Positions 22,060-31,739 of a DNA stretch of 64,000 nucleotides are shown one piece after another (positions within the stretch are counted from its first letter, which is position 1; each line of letters opens with the position of its first letter). The DNA comes from Acanthosepion lycidas (lineage: Eukaryota > Mollusca > Cephalopoda > Sepiida > Sepiidae). Made by a program: the position numbers and the translations under genes. Below the pieces are notes generated by a model. The model ran no database searches and had not been told where the DNA came from. It worked only from the letters and a program-made list of their open reading frames with translations. The stretch spans positions 97,660,011-97,724,010 of the forward strand of contig OZ010588.1 of NCBI GenBank assembly GCA_963932145.1, written 5' to 3'.

Positions 22060-22560
22060 TTAATTGTTGAAGACTTTCTTGCGAAGCACTCAAATAGCTT
22101 TGTCTACTAAGTGTTCGTCTTGTTTCAAACTTAGTCTTGAGGTAGTCATTGTGGTCGTTTCCCTTTTAATTCAGTTGCAATATTTCTTTTCTTTCGAAAA
22201 ACTGTTTCCATTTCGCATCACTCTTATATTAATGGTTTAAAGATGAATAAATATTTATCAAAAAGCTTTCTATATAATGCTAGGAGGTAATCAATCATAG
22301 ATAGCACTGACTGTCTAAATAGAATAAAAGGAACTAATTAATTTATTAATTTATACGGTTCATCGTCCTCTACTTTATTTGTGAATTCTCTAGATACATT
22401 TTATTAAATCTGAATAAATTGTTTGAAACCGTTTTTGTATTGCATCCTAATATGAAAAATTCTTAAAAATTGCTGCCATCTTGAAGGTATGGATACTCTG
22501 ATATCCTATAAAAGATTAACTTGATTCGCTGTCATATTTTTATTTTAAGAGGATTTTATC
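22060..22560 (+). repeat. Dispersed repeat S, copy 2
   Basis: Diverged counterpart of 18000-18470 in the same orientation; see that entry for landmarks. Confidence 0.55.
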
Positions 22561-23480
22561 TCATGCGTCACAATTTATACATTTCTTATAGAATCCATAA
22601 GTTTGGAGACTTTGTCTTAACAGAGGCAAGTTATATACTGCCCTAGTAATTTTAATATATCATTACAATACATCTAAAAAATCTGAAATGCTAAATTTTG
22701 TTATTCTTAAATGAAGGGGAGGGTTGTCATCGCTCATTGAACACATCCTACTAAATACTTCTTATTACATGTGACTTGTTTGTAGAATGTAGTCGGGAAA
22801 ATTTACAAGGTCGCTATGTAATAATATATTCTGTTCGCGGAGATGATCATCAAATCTTTCCCTCACACTCCTTACTTTCCAAAACTGAAAGAGAACATCA
22901 GGTGCAGGAAACATCTGAAAGGTGTTATAGAATTTCTTTCGACATTATTATCTTGGCAAAGGTCAGTTTAATGGAGTGGGCCTCCCAAAATCTAAGTCAA
23001 ACGATTCTAACAAAGACGGTCACTGGGTGAAGCCAGATCCTTAGTTCTTGATGAATTATTCTTTAAACAGAATTGAGAGGACAAGGATCGCTGCTCTCTA
23101 TACATATGTGGTTCCTAACAGTAAGAGGCACAGAAAGAGTCAAGAGACCGCTCCCGCAATCCAAAAAGGAAAACACGCATGTTTGATTGTTCGCCTTCCC
23201 AATACGTTTTACGTCTGCCTCGGTCATCTACTGCAAAAAGTTACAAGAATAAAATTTGCTTACTTCCATCATTTCATCACAGGTTTATCTTTCTTGGGTA
23301 ACTATTTAACCAAAGACTTATTTCAAGCTACAAGTATTTAACTGGAAGAAGCTGCATTCTGGGAACGAACCTTATATCTATCTAGTGTGTGGTGTAACGA
23401 TGCAATATCTCTCCTGAAAAAATTGCAAAATATCGGATGTTACTTAAATTTCTTAAACTCTTACTGTGATACGTAGCAGT

Positions 23481-23485
<5 letters not shown>
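22561..23485. other. Unclassified stretch with two open frames
   Basis: Frames 22776-23030 and 23048-23341 (plus) are slightly more complex in composition than their surroundings, but neither shows a recognisable domain. I do not call a gene. Confidence 0.35.

Positions 23486-23487
<2 letters not shown>

Positions 23488-23517
<30 letters not shown>
23488..23517. repeat. (TA)n microsatellite
   Basis: About 15 TA units ending at a Tc1-like terminus. Confidence 0.93.
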
Positions 23518-23520
<3 letters not shown>

Positions 23521-24074
23521 TGCTGTTCGATAAAAGTGAAGCACTTGATTTTTTTTTAATAAATGTTCTCTTCTACGATGAAACGAAAGTTGAGCTAAAC
23601 TCAAAGGATAAGCGATCTAAAATCCGAAGAAGAAGCTTTGAAAGCTCTTTGAATTTAGCAGTAAGTACTGTCAAGCATCCGTTCAGTATAATGTTCCGGG
23701 GATGCTTTTCTTTTCATGGAACTGGTTTCTTGAAACCTATTGAAAAGACCCTCAGGAGCGAGAAGGACAAGAGAATTTTAGAGTCTTGTCTGCTCTCTTC
23801 TGTTGAAAGGGTGCAAATCGACCACGCCAAGCTCATTTTTATGCAGGATAATGTTCCCTGTCACAAATCAAAATTGATGAAGTAATACTTTGCTGAGAAG
23901 CAAGTGAGTGTTATGACATCGCCTCCCCAATCTCCTGACCTCAACCCCATAGAAAACTCATGGAGCATGTTGCTCATCTGCTTTCTCGAGAGCCTGTACT
24001 TTATAATGCTTTCGTTTCATCGCAGAAGAGAACATTTAGTAAAACAAATCAGGTGAGTCTCTTTTATGGAACAC

Positions 24075-24078
<4 letters not shown>
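23518..24078 (+). mobile_element. Rearranged Tc1-like element with two 5' ends
   Basis: Starts after TA with CAGTGCTGTTCGATAAAAG, the same terminus as 30788-31700. The frame at 23550-23883 gives the transposase from the first catalytic Asp (VLFYDETKVEL) to the second (FMQDNVPCHKS), then a stop. A shifted frame gives SPPQSPDLNPIENSW with the third acidic residue. After about 23960 the sequence turns round: CTGCTTTCTCGAGAG and then TTCGTTTCATCGCAG are inverted pieces, the last being the 5' segment again. The right end (TTTTATGGAACACCACT) is a diverged inverted terminus. The N-terminal DNA-binding domain is absent. Confidence 0.8.

Positions 24079-24137
<59 letters not shown>
24079..24137. repeat. 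(TA)n microsatellite
   Basis: About 29 TA units continuing from the right end of the Tc1-like element. Confidence 0.95.
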
Positions 24138-24140
<3 letters not shown>

Positions 24141-24284
24141 TTTTTTTTGACTAGGTAAGAATATAGAACTCGGATGAGGGGACATATGCCGTTGTCAAAG
24201 CGACTTCATTGGTATCGTATACAAAATAGATTATACAAGCAAAACAAATTCATAAATACAACACAAATTTCTATGTAACTATAT

Positions 24285-24495
24285 AATATGTTACTTACAT
24301 TATTCGGACTGTTATCCTAATCTTCGTTGTCATATTCACAACATTTCGGCCGTTGTGCGCTTCGATTTATTTCAGGTGATTGAAATTTCTATTCGAACTT
24401 TTTATTGTTCTTTTTCCACGTGTCATGCCTCTTCCGGATATTTCAGTTATTTCCCTTTAACTCACTGGTTCAAGTTTGGTTCACCACAGTAATAT
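24285..24495 (-). mobile_element. SINE family 2, minus copy
   Basis: In reverse complement it contains GGTGAACC, AGGGAAATAACTG, CATGACACGTGGA, then CACCTGAA, CAACGGCCGAAATGTTG and ACAGTCCGAATAATG. These match in order the family-2 SINEs at 35086 and 42826. The tRNA-like head is lost. Confidence 0.65.
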
Positions 24496-24496
24496 A

Positions 24497-24498
<2 letters not shown>

Positions 24499-24563
<65 letters not shown>
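24499..24563. repeat. (TA)n microsatellite
   Basis: About 32 TA units. Confidence 0.95.
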
Positions 24564-24571
<8 letters not shown>

Positions 24572-25370
24572 TATTCAAAAAAGTTATTAGAATAATCCAA
24601 TACATTTATTGTGTATAAGCCAACTGTATATGGATCGAAAATGAATTGAAAAATACACAAAAATAAAAAATAAAAAATAATGCGTAAGATAAGGATGCGC
24701 CTATTCAAAGATGTGCTTATCAATAAGTCATGTCATGTTGTAACGGTGGGAAAAATCATAACTGTGTTAGGAAAAAACAGTAAGAAAATGACAGAAATAT
24801 ATCAAACGTGTTGTTAAAGTCGAAAAGTTAGGTTATCTCTAAATAAAGAATGGGATAAAGTTTATTGAATACACTTCTTTCTATCAGAAATGACTGGTTT
24901 TATCGACAAGAAGTTAAACTGGAAGGGTCGTTTTTCATTCTTCTGTAAACCAAGGAGAAAACTGCCAATATTAAAAACCCAGCCCAGCTTCGGGCGGACT
25001 TTAGTCTCTCTCCTGCGAAGGGGTTTTTGACTTTCGGCTTTTTACATTGTGTCCTATGTACGTAAAGTTATCAGAATTTAAAAATAATTAACTTATTTTA
25101 TCTTTATTTGACACCTTAATTCGGCATAAACTTTCTTCGTATACGCAATTTTTATTTTCTTTTGAAATCACCATTCTTTATTATCCCTTTGCATAAAGTC
25201 GGTCTTAAAAGACATTAGGGAACACGAATTATCAATTGATTGGCAAGTAGGTTTCATTATTTTACTCTTTGATTTCTATAGATATAGCTATCAACATCTA
25301 TCTAATATCATCTTTACTCGTATATTTAGGATCTGGAACTCTTTTCCGGTTTAATCAGTCTTTTACGTGC
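24564..25370. other. No recognisable feature
   Basis: AT-rich. The string ACCAAG-AGAAAA-TGCCAA near 24950 recurs at 26135, hinting at an unclassified dispersed repeat. Confidence 0.35.
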
Positions 25371-25374
25371 CATG

Positions 25375-25612
25375 AGTGATACACACTTAGATGATCATGT
25401 ATCTTTCGATACATGACTGATGTGGCAGTTATTTTTCCCGCAGTAGGTAGTTATTTCTTTCTTGGATGGTAATTATTTGATATTTACCCATAATTTTTAT
25501 AAGAAGAGAATTCATACCTTTCCGATGATTATTAGCATGTAAATGAATGCAATTGGGATACGAACTGGAGTCTCCGATTCCTCAATCCGAACCTCTATCC
25601 ATTACTCGACCG
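25375..25612 (-). mobile_element. tRNA-derived SINE, family 1, minus copy
   Basis: Reverse complement begins CACGGTCGAGTAATGGATAG, continues with GAGGAATCGGAGACTCCAG and ends in GATACATGATCATCTAAGTG. The tail forms a small palindrome (GATCATGTATC/GATACATGATC), also present in the copy at 53885-54121. Confidence 0.7.
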
Positions 25613-26521
25613 TGAAAGAATGAAATGCAACGCTAGTCGTCATCTTGTTGAACCAAGTTCGTTTAATGTTATTTCTCCTTAGTAATATATTCTCACGATT
25701 TTTGTTTTCATTGTCAGTAACATCTTACATCTTCGTGAATTATTAGAAGCCTTAGAGTTGAAATGATTTTTCTTTTTAAGTATCATACTAAAGCTAAGTC
25801 TGAACATGATGAAGCTCTCTTTTATGAAGGCTATATAATGTTCGCTTTTATGTAATTTTAAGAACAGTCTAAATTTATCAAGAGAATGTTTCCCTGAATC
25901 ATGTTATTCTGTTTTCTTTTTTACTCAATACATTTTCTGAGTTTTGATTCCCCCAGTAACACATTGCGTCTTCGTGTCTTCATCGCCTTGCTCTGGGTTA
26001 AATTTTTAAACAAACCTCAAACCGGAAGTTAATACCGAAAAAAAAACACAAAACCAAAAAAAACGGATATTGTTTGTTGAATGTGCTGCTATGTACTTTT
26101 AAGATAAGACTATTCTCTTTCTAATCATATGCAAACCAAGAAGAAAATTGCCAAGATTAAATAAAACAAATACAAAGCAACCGAGTCGAGAAGGAATCAA
26201 TTTTTAAGCAAACAGATGCAAATGTAGTTAATAACAAATATAGAAACTTAGAAGTCAGTAATTCTAAATGGAACACCTTAAGGGAACCATTAGCCACAGC
26301 GTCAAAAGAAGGCAAGTGTAATTAGAAGAAACGGAAGAAAATTATTGAACCAATGAAAACGAGACAAAAGTTACCGACACGAGGGTAAAAGAAAGTGGGG
26401 AGAAAGGACAAACCATCAATTGTAAAAAATAAAATATATTCTTATTAGCAAGAGATACAGTCAAATATGCGAGGTAGAAATTGCAGATGTTAAAATCAGG
26501 CAAACACATATATTTAATTAT
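25613..26521. other. No recognised element
   Basis: AT-rich with poly-A near 26040-26065. No domain recognised. Confidence 0.35.
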
Positions 26522-27660
26522 GTGGGACGTATTATAACAGACGGGAAAACCTGATACAGAAATAGGAAGGTTTTTTTTGTTTTGCTTTTTTTTATTAATT
26601 CGCCTTAATCAAGGTGATAACGCCACTAAGGTGCATCCTCTAAGTTACATCCAACAGCAATGTCTTTGATTGGGAGACTGGAAGTTTTAAACACCATGGA
26701 ACTAACTATTAATTATTGCTGTACCCAGGTTCATCATGTACCGGGGTGGTAGAACCTGTTAGGTTCCCAGATATTGGCAAATTGCGAATCCCAGAGCAAG
26801 AATTAACAGTACATTTTTATGGTATAATAGCCAAAAATGCGTTATTTATAGTGAAATTGATCGACATTTTTATAGCAAAATTACAATCAATACTAAAGTA
26901 TAAAATATATTTTTATACTAAAATTACCAGTAAGAGATTTTTTTTATTTTTAAATAAAATACCAAATATACATTTTAATGAATTTCATTAAAAATACATA
27001 TAAAAATTCCCAACAATATTTTTCAAGATCTACAAACTATAAATACATGTTTTTCCCTGAATATATAACATTATATCAGGAGTTGAAAGCATACAATTAC
27101 GTTAAATATATTCATATTTCGGCATTAAATAGCCCATAGAGGTTTTGATATGCCACTAAACTAAATCATCCAACTAGCTTAGTACTTTAGAAATCCCCCG
27201 TATTATAACAAACGAGAGAAAAAGTGATACAGAAATGCGAAGGTTTTTTTTCTTTTTTATTGTTTGTTTGTTTTTTTTTTTTTGTTTTTTTTTATCAATT
27301 CCCTTTAATCAAGATGATAGTGCCACTAAGGCGCAAAACACTACTCGGAGTGAAAGAGAATGAAAAGATTTTAAAAAGGAAGCAAAAAACCCAATCCTAA
27401 ATAGGAAACAAGGTGATAAACCACTACTCATGATGAAAAAAATAGGAAGGAGAACGAACAGGGCGATAGGCAAACCTATCCAGTCCTATTGAGGAGGAGA
27501 AAATAATTAGTAAATAAAAAAAGGCGCAGACGTTAACATTATGCAGTTGAAGAAGGCTTTAGAATGAACCGGAAATCCCATCTCAAAAAAGAAAAAAAGG
27601 ATAAAGATCTATTTCTGTTTAAAGAACCAGGTGGAAATATAAAAATACGCATTCCAAAAA
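26522..27660 (+). repeat. Dispersed repeat R, copy A, with flanking direct repeats
   Basis: The body 26644-27197 matches 28694-29337. A block of about 110-140 bp (GTATTATAACA..., GATACAGAAAT, a poly-T run, TTAATCAAGGTGATAACG, CACTAAGG) occurs before it at 26522-26632 and again at 27198-27338, an offset of about 676 bp. The tail 27339-27660 also matches copy B and includes an open stretch reading LFKEPGGNIKI in both copies. The shared translation suggests degraded coding sequence, but I do not recognise the protein. Confidence 0.7.
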
Positions 27661-28686
27661 CTATGCAAAGTCTAAAAAATAGTAACATTCCATTAGAAAG
27701 AAATATAAAACTGCTGAGCAGCTGTAGATAGCAGAATATGGACTGGGAGCGATAGTAGGGTAAAGAACATTGGTTAGACCTAAGAAACATTGGAAGGCGT
27801 GGAGAGCTACGCTCACCGAACGAATATCGCACAGAACAAGATGAATAGCTTTGCACCTTCGAATTGGATTTGTCGGTGGATTTTTATTTTATCTTATTTT
27901 TTTAAGCATTTCATCATTACCAGTTATTGACGCAAGGAGCTCACGAGCGTTAGAGAATATGAAAAATAAACACCATTAATAGGAGAACTGGAGAGGATAA
28001 TAATGTAGCAAACATGACTTCGATCTACAAAAAGGCAAGAAGTTTTGGAAAGGTATGAACATTTATACCCTGAAGGCACCCATTAAAGAAGTATATAGGA
28101 CTTCCTGCCACAGAGAGTGTAAGTCGTAAAATATAGCAGATATCTGCCTGTTCTGTTATCGATTCGGGAATATTATTTTTAAATTGGTAGAATCTAGAAT
28201 CCTGGCTCAGAGAGATCCGAAGAGTTAAAAGGCAGCAAATATTTGATTATTGTCTTACCGATTAGTTGATATTATTTTTGAGGATATGAAAGAAATCTAT
28301 AAACCAAATCGGGGAAAAAAAAATAGAGAACGTTAACTGTAATTTGATTTCTGTATTAACGATTTCTGAAAAAAATATCAGGTCCATGCAGATAGCAGTC
28401 AGTCGATGTGAGCCGGGATTTGATTAAGCTTTTATTGATTTCTGGATAAAGATTTGAATATGTAATAACCAAAGATGATATGTAGATTGATAACTAAACG
28501 GAGTAGCTAAAATCAATCATGAAATTAACATGGCTTATCAAAGCAGTACATTAGATGAATAAAAAAAAATTGGAAAGTTTTTATATAAAGGACAGCAATA
28601 TAGGGAATTTTTTCTTCTACTTTTCCACCACTTTTTTCCTTCTCGTCTTCCTTGTCTTTTTCCCATTCCTGCCAAAACGTCCTTGG
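27661..28686. other. No recognisable feature
   Basis: AT-rich spacer between copies A and B of repeat R. Confidence 0.4.
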
Positions 28687-29795
28687 TATGACAGTAAATT
28701 ACATCAAACAGCAATGTCTTTGATTGGGAGACTGGAATTTTTAAAGACCATGGAACTACTTATTAATTATTGCTGCTCAAAGGTCCATCATGTACCGGGG
28801 TGGTAGAACCAGTTAGGGTCCCAGATATTGGTATATAGCGAATCCCCAAGCAAGAATTAACAGTACATTTTTATAGTATAATTGTCAACAATGCGTTATT
28901 TATAGTGAAATTGATCGACATTTTTATAGCAAAATTACAATCAATACTACACTAAAGTATAAAATATATTTTTATACTAAAATTACCAGTTTAAAAAAAA
29001 ATACCAAATATACATTTTAGTGAATTTCAATAAAAATACATTTAAAAATTCCCAACAATATTTTTCAAGATCTACAAACTATAAATTTTCGGTTGGTGCA
29101 AAAATAATGACGTAATAATGTCGTTTTTCGACGTTAAAAATATATAAAAAAACGACATTATTACGTCATTATTTTTGCACCAATCTAATATATGTTTTTC
29201 CCTGAATATATAACATTATATCAGGAGTTGAAAGCATACAATTACGTAAATATATTTATATTTTGGCATTAAATAGCCCATAGAGGTTTTGATATGCCAC
29301 TAAACGAAATCATCCAACTAGCTTAGTACTTTAGAAATCCCCCGTATTATAACAAACGAGAGAAAAAGTGATACAGAAATGCGAAGGTTTTTTTTTTTTT
29401 TTTTTTGTTTGTTTTTTGGGGTTTTTTTATCAATTCCCTTTAATCAAGATGATAGTGCCACTAAGGCGCAAAACACTACTCGGAGTGAAAGAGAATGAAA
29501 AGATTTTAAAAAGGAATAAAAAACCCAATCCTAAATAGGAAACAAGGTGATAAACCACTACTCATGATGAAAAAAAATATAGGAAGGAGAATGAACAGGA
29601 CGATAGGCAAACCTATCCACTCCTATTGAGGAGGAGAAAATAATTAGTAAATAAAAAAGGCGAATATTTAAAGTATGCAGTTGAGGAAGGCTTTAGAACG
29701 AACCGGAAATCCCATCGTAAACAAGTGACGACGGATAAACATCTATCCCTGTTTAAAGAACCAGGTGGAAATATAAAAATATACCTTCCACAGCC
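28687..29795 (+). repeat. Dispersed repeat R, copy B
   Basis: Close counterpart of 26644-27660 in direct orientation, from ACAGCAATGTCTTTGATTG to GAACCAGGTGGAAATA. It lacks the left direct-repeat block of copy A and carries a MITE at 29088-29188 at a site that is empty in copy A (near 27045). Confidence 0.8.
29088..29188. mobile_element. MADE1-like mariner MITE, copy 1
   Basis: A 101-bp near-perfect palindrome with ends TTCGGTTGGTGCAAAAATAA and, inverted, TTAGATTGGTGCAAAAATAA. Arms continue through ATGACGTAATAATGTCG. It interrupts repeat R; the same flanks are contiguous in copy A. The start TTAGGTTGGTGCAAAA also opens the human Hsmar1-derived MITE MADE1 (established knowledge), so this is a mariner-family MITE. 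Confidence 0.9.
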
Positions 29796-29837
29796 TGACA
29801 ACACTAGATGTAACTATAGCTACTAGAACAAGTGTTG

Positions 29838-29925
29838 GTTTATGGTCATATTACGTCGGAACATGTCCGAAGTTAAGCAATGTCAAGCCTTGCCAGTAGC
29901 TTGATGGTTTGTGAGTGTGCTGGTG
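29838..29925 (+). pseudogene. 5S rRNA-like sequence (pseudogene or 5S-derived SINE head)
   Basis: TATGGTCATATTACGTC corresponds to the 5S rRNA start (GGCCATA-CACG). TCCGAAGTTAAGCAATGTC is the conserved internal region containing the pol III A box, and CAGTAGCTTGATGG matches the AGTACTTGGATGG segment. About 15-25 bases are missing between the first two blocks, and the 3' end is diverged. It is a non-functional 5S copy, either a retropseudogene or the head of a 5S-derived SINE. Confidence 0.75.
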
Positions 29926-30034
29926 GTGTAATGTATAACGTCAAAGAAATGGAAATCGGAGAATCGATTTCCAATCCAAGTAGAGTTCATTATATTCACT
30001 TGCTCACAAATACCCCACTTCTTTATTTGACGTC

Positions 30035-30270
30035 TCCCCGCAAGAGGGAGGCGATTATGGCTCTCCATAATGTCTCATCCTTTACTAGAGCTTGTAGTAA
30101 TTTCCGTATTTTCGTTATTTCGTCTAAACACTGTTCCGTCATGCATTTACTCAAGGTCGCTAAGTAGGTTATGCGTTTTTTTTCCCACTTTCCTTGCCTT
30201 CAATCCGACCTGTGAGTATCAGAATTTGAAAACGTACTTGCCTCATTATATGATCTTCCTGATGTAAAGT
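30035..30270 (-). pseudogene. RTE-type LINE 3' terminal fragment
   Basis: Minus-strand reading gives DHIMRQVRFQILILTGRIEG near 30260-30200, then TEQCLDEITKIRKLLQALVK and DETLWRAIIASLLRGDVK followed by a stop near 30035. This is the usual C-terminus of these LINE polyproteins (LWRAMIA-VLKGHG-stop). At least one frame change. Confidence 0.75.
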
Positions 30271-30785
30271 ATAAGTTTCGTTTTACCTTTTGAACAGGCA
30301 TGAATCAATTGATTCCCTACCCGTTATTGTTTAGTTCGTATGACTTGTATCAAGAAATCATTCTAGTCTCCATAAAAGCTATACAATCCGTAAAAATTTT
30401 CTGTCGTTAAATTACCTGCAAAAGGTTGATAAGTTGTAAAGAACGAATCAATTAATGAAATAACTCTTTTTGTACTGATTAGAATAGAAATTGGTTGCTA
30501 AGAAAGGCTAAAACCTAGTATTCCCTGTTATTTAAGCCATATCTGGGTGGTTAGGATATGGATTCGTACATTTCCCATGTGTATTAATTAAAAAGTGAAA
30601 ATAACAAATAATACCGAATTTGAACCCGTCCCGTCGATTCTCCTTCTTCCCGATACCACCTACAAGCTCAGTCATTGAACAAGTACCTTTTTTTTTTTTT
30701 TTACACTTCATTCTACTTTTAGTTTCGATTCCTTTCAGAACGTGAGTGATCATGGGTCTTCAAAATTTCCAATATTTTGCTGATC
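30271..30785. other. No recognisable feature
   Basis: AT-rich with a poly-T run near 30688-30702. Confidence 0.4.
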
Positions 30786-30787
30786 TA

Positions 30788-31700
30788 CAGTGCTGTTCGA
30801 TAAAAGTGATTTTTTTACTTAAAAATTCTTCGCCTATAGTTTTTGGGGTCAAAATAATTTTTAATCTTACTAATATAAAGACCCCTTCCCGACCACCTAG
30901 TAAAAAAAGTTTACTCACCCTAAGGTATTCTATTCATATAATTTTGGATATAAATGAGATTTAGGGGAAAACTCTGTGCAAAAAAGTGAATCGCTTATTT
31001 TTTGCAACTAGTACTCAATAGAGACATAACCGAACAACTTTAAATAGAGAATAAAAGAGGTATAATTCATTTATAATAGGTAATATAGTTCGAAATATTT
31101 AAAAATCTATGGGTTCTCCTTTATTTTGAATAACCTTTTCAACCCTTTTTGGCATTGACTTGATTAGGTTCTGGCAAATCTCATTACCAAGCATTGAATT
31201 CCATTCGGATATGAAATTCACAATCAAATCTTCTTTATTGCTCAACTGCTTTCTCGAGAGACTGTACTTTATAATGCTCCATAAGTTTTCTATGGTGTTC
31301 AGGACAGGAGATTGAGGCGGCCATGTCATAACACTCACCTGCTTCTCACGAAAGTATTCTTTCATCAATTTTGATTCATTACAGGGAGCATTATCCTGCA
31401 TAAAAATGAGATTGGCTGGGTCGATTTGCAGCCTTCCAGCAGAAGGGAGCAGAGAAGACTCTAAAATTTGAGGGTCTTTTCAATAGGTTTTAATAAAGCA
31501 GTTCCATGAAAAGAAAAGCATTCCCAGAACATTATACTGAACGGATGCTTGACAGTACTTACTGCTAAATTCAAAGAGCTTTCAAAGCTTCTTCTTCGGA
31601 TTTTAGATCGCTTATCTTGGAATTTAGCTCAATTTCGTTTCATCGGAGAAAAGAAAATTTAGTAAAAAATCAGGTGAGTCACTTTTATCGAACAGCACTG
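30788..31700 (-). mobile_element. Tc1-like (DD34E) element, truncated transposase
   Basis: Flanked by TA at 30786-30787 and 31701-31702, with inverted termini CAGTGCTGTTCGATAAAAG. Length is 913 bp, short for a Tc1 element. On the minus strand, 31401-31099 encodes the C-terminal part: MQDNAPC (second catalytic Asp), WPPQSPVLNTIENLW (third, Glu, 34 residues later) and a tail ending in KRVEKVIQNKGEPIDF. Upstream frames give KRSKIRRRSFESSLNLAVST and HPFSIMFWECFSFHG with shifts between. The N-terminal helix-turn-helix domains are missing, so it is not autonomous. Confidence 0.88.
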
Positions 31701-31739
31701 TAAGTAACTTGCTGAAACTTTTGTCAGTATTCTTTCTCT

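Noticed and set aside
22776-23341. Two adjacent plus-strand frames as a host gene
   Set aside because: No domain, no splice-consistent extension and no conserved partner visible; the lengths are compatible with chance.
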